DNA of 7,420 nucleotides from CAYLZN01 sp964387935. Its GTDB lineage: Bacteria; Acidobacteriota; Vicinamibacteria; Vicinamibacterales; JAFNAJ01. Under the pieces are notes generated by a model, which saw only the letters and a list, made by a program, of their open reading frames with translations, made no database searches and was not told the DNA's origin. The stretch lies in NCBI GenBank assembly GCA_964387935.1, contig CAYLZN010000293.1:1-7420 (forward strand), read 5' to 3'. The first letter of the stretch is position 1, and each line of letters starts with the position of its first letter. This document shows positions 6,063 to 7,420 of this stretch, in pieces. The position numbers were made by a program, and so were the translations under genes.

Positions 6063-7420
6063 CTGCGTCATCGACCGCGCCGCCCCGAGACACTCCGCAT
6101 CTCGATCGCGGGCTCGGCCTCCTGCAGGCCACGGCCACCAACATCGTCGCGATGGTGGGTATCGGGCCGTTCCTGACGATCCCCTACATGATCGGGACCA
6201 TGGGTGGGCCGCACCTGATCTACGCGTGGCTCGCGGGCGCCTTCCTGGCGCTCTGCGACGGGCTCGTGTACGCGCAGCTCGGGGCTGCGCTGCCGGGGAG
6301 CGCCGGCCAGTACCTGTACCTGCGCGAAGCGTTCAAGCCGTTCGGGCTCGGGCGCTACATGGGGTTCATGTTCATCTTCATGACCGTGCTGGTGGCCCCG
6401 CTGTCGGTGGCCGGCGGCGCGGTCGGCTTCGCGAACTACCTGCAGTTTGCGTGGTCCTCGATGACGCCGGCGCAGCATCACCTCGTCGCCGCGGGGGTGT
6501 GCCTGCTGATGACGGCGCTGCTCTATCGCGACATCGAGTCGGTCGGCCGCCTCACCGTCGCCATGCTCGTCGTCGTCTTCGTCACCGTCGGCTGGGTGAT
6601 CGCCGTGGGACTGTTCAAGTTCTCGCCCGGGCAGGCCTTCGACTTTCCGGAGCATGCGCGGCACCTGGACGGCGAACTCGTGCGGCGCCTCGGCGCGACA
6701 GCCATCCTCGCGATGTACTCGTACGGCGGCTACAACCAGGTGTGCAGCATCGGTGAGGAGATCAAGAACCCGACGCGGACCGTGCCGCGATCGATCGTGT
6801 TCGCGATCCTGGCCGTCGCGGCCGTGTACATCGTGATGAGCACGGTGATCGTGGGCATGATCCCGTGGCAGGAGGTCGAACAGACCAACACGGTCGCCTC
6901 GATCTTCATCGAGCGCGCGTTCACCGATCCGGCCGCGGGGCGTGTGGGCGGGCTCGTGATGACGCTGCTCATTCTCTTCGTCGCGGCGGCGTCGCTCTAC
7001 GCGGTCATCCTGGGCTACTCGCGGGTCCCGTTCGCCGCGGCGCGCGACGGTGACTTCTTCCGGGTCTTCGCCCGGGTGCATCCGACCAAGCACTTCCCGG
7101 TCGTGTCGCTGCTGGCGGTGGGGCTCGTGTCGCTGCCCTTCTGCTTCTTCTCGCTCGGCCAGCTCGTCAACTGGCTGATGCAGGTGCAGATCCTGATGTC
7201 CTTCGTGTGGCAGTGTGCCGCGGTGATCCTGTTGCGGCGGTACCGGAGGGACATCCCGCAGCCGTTCACGATGTGGCTCTACCCGATTCCGGCGATCGTG
7301 TCGGGCGCGCTGTGGCTCTACATCTTCTTCACGGGGCCGCGGGAGGGCGTGATCTTCTCGATCTGCTACCTGGCGGCGTCGGTGGTCGCCTACCTTGCGT
7401 TCGTGCGGGGCGGCAGATCG
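6059..7420 (+). CDS. APC-superfamily amino acid permease, 3' end cut
   Basis: At least 454 residues of an inner-membrane transporter of the amino acid-polyamine-organocation superfamily; the reading frame is open to the window end. The first helix has the unwound glycine motif VGIGPFL (33-39) that binds the amino and carboxyl groups of substrates in this family. PGSAGQYLYLREAF (79-92) follows helix 2, YGGYNQVCSIGEEIKNPTRTVP (222-243) spans helix 6 and the adjacent loop, and SRVPFAAARDGDFF (321-334) is the conserved loop after helix 8. I count twelve likely helices, the last near residues 428-450. The protein ends in basic residues, so it is probably within a few codons of complete. It resembles L-type (LAT-like) carriers in the SRVPFAAARDG block. 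The ATG overlaps the GH4 stop by four bases, so the genes are coupled. The pairing with a sugar kinase and GH4 enzyme suggests an amino sugar or sugar-amino acid substrate, but plain amino acids are equally possible. Confidence 0.9.
   Translation, partial: MTASSTAPPRDTPHLDRGLGLLQATATNIVAMVGIGPFLTIPYMIGTMGGPHLIYAWLAGAFLALCDGLVYAQLGAALPGSAGQYLYLREAFKPFGLGRYMGFMFIFMTVLVAPLSVAGGAVGFANYLQFAWSSMTPAQHHLVAAGVCLLMTALLYRDIESVGRLTVAMLVVVFVTVGWVIAVGLFKFSPGQAFDFPEHARHLDGELVRRLGATAILAMYSYGGYNQVCSIGEEIKNPTRTVPRSIVFAILAVAAVYIVMSTVIVGMIPWQEVEQTNTVASIFIERAFTDPAAGRVGGLVMTLLILFVAAASLYAVILGYSRVPFAAARDGDFFRVFARVHPTKHFPVVSLLAVGLVSLPFCFFSLGQLVNWLMQVQILMSFVWQCAAVILLRRYRRDIPQPFTMWLYPIPAIVSGALWLYIFFTGPREGVIFSICYLAASVVAYLAFVRGGRS

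Noticed and set aside
4317..6071. 584-residue open frame on the minus strand opposite the GH4 gene
   Set aside because: It reads through the N gap, is rich in Arg, Asp and His without motifs, and mirrors the codon pattern of the GH4 gene. A shadow frame.
6068..7093. 341-residue open frame on the minus strand opposite the permease
   Set aside because: Its low-complexity Arg/His/Asp/Glu composition is the complement of membrane-helix codons. A shadow of the permease.

Overview
This GC-rich window has densely packed genes, with several 4-nt ATGA stop/start overlaps and few clear Shine-Dalgarno sites. It looks like a bacterial chromosome fragment, probably from a metagenome scaffold because it contains a 10-N gap. 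The gene mix (a short-tandem-repeat block, a radical SAM protein with a TEGCSFNTCTFC-type motif, an HTATIP2-like reductase, PfkB kinases, a family 4 glycosidase and an APC permease) would fit an acidobacterium of the Vicinamibacteria type. That placement is inference from protein style only; no taxonomic marker gene is present.

Layout. At 1-55 there is a heptanucleotide tandem repeat (GAGCCYT), cut by the window edge. It is followed by a leftward radical SAM gene (59-1216). An 88-bp divergent intergenic region separates this gene from a rightward pair: a PaaI-type hotdog thioesterase (1305-1781) and a DUF2784 small membrane protein (1788-2180). The pair converges on a leftward two-gene operon, an HTATIP2-like Rossmann reductase (3109-3801) followed by a PfkB sugar kinase (2183-3112). 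The convergent stop codons are 2 nt apart and sit inside a short inverted repeat. A 50-bp divergent promoter region (3802-3851) then separates that operon from a rightward operon. The rightward operon holds a second PfkB kinase (from 3852, C-terminus lost in the gap at 4726-4735), a glycoside hydrolase family 4 enzyme (4737-6062) and an APC-superfamily permease (from 6059, running off the window end).

How the genes may work together. The rightward operon reads as an uptake-phosphorylation-hydrolysis module without a visible phosphotransferase system: permease, sugar kinase and NAD/metal-dependent GH4 glycosidase. Most phospho-glycosidase members of GH4 act on 6'-phosphorylated disaccharides that are usually supplied by a PTS. 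Here the PfkB kinase could supply the phosphate, and an amino-acid-type permease takes the place of a sugar transporter, so the substrate might be an amino sugar or sugar-amino acid conjugate. That is the most interesting hypothesis in the window, but it is unproven. The reductase/PfkB operon on the other side of the shared promoter region may be metabolically related.

No tRNA, rRNA, CRISPR array, insertion sequence or phage gene was seen. No gene-free stretch exceeds 100 bp.
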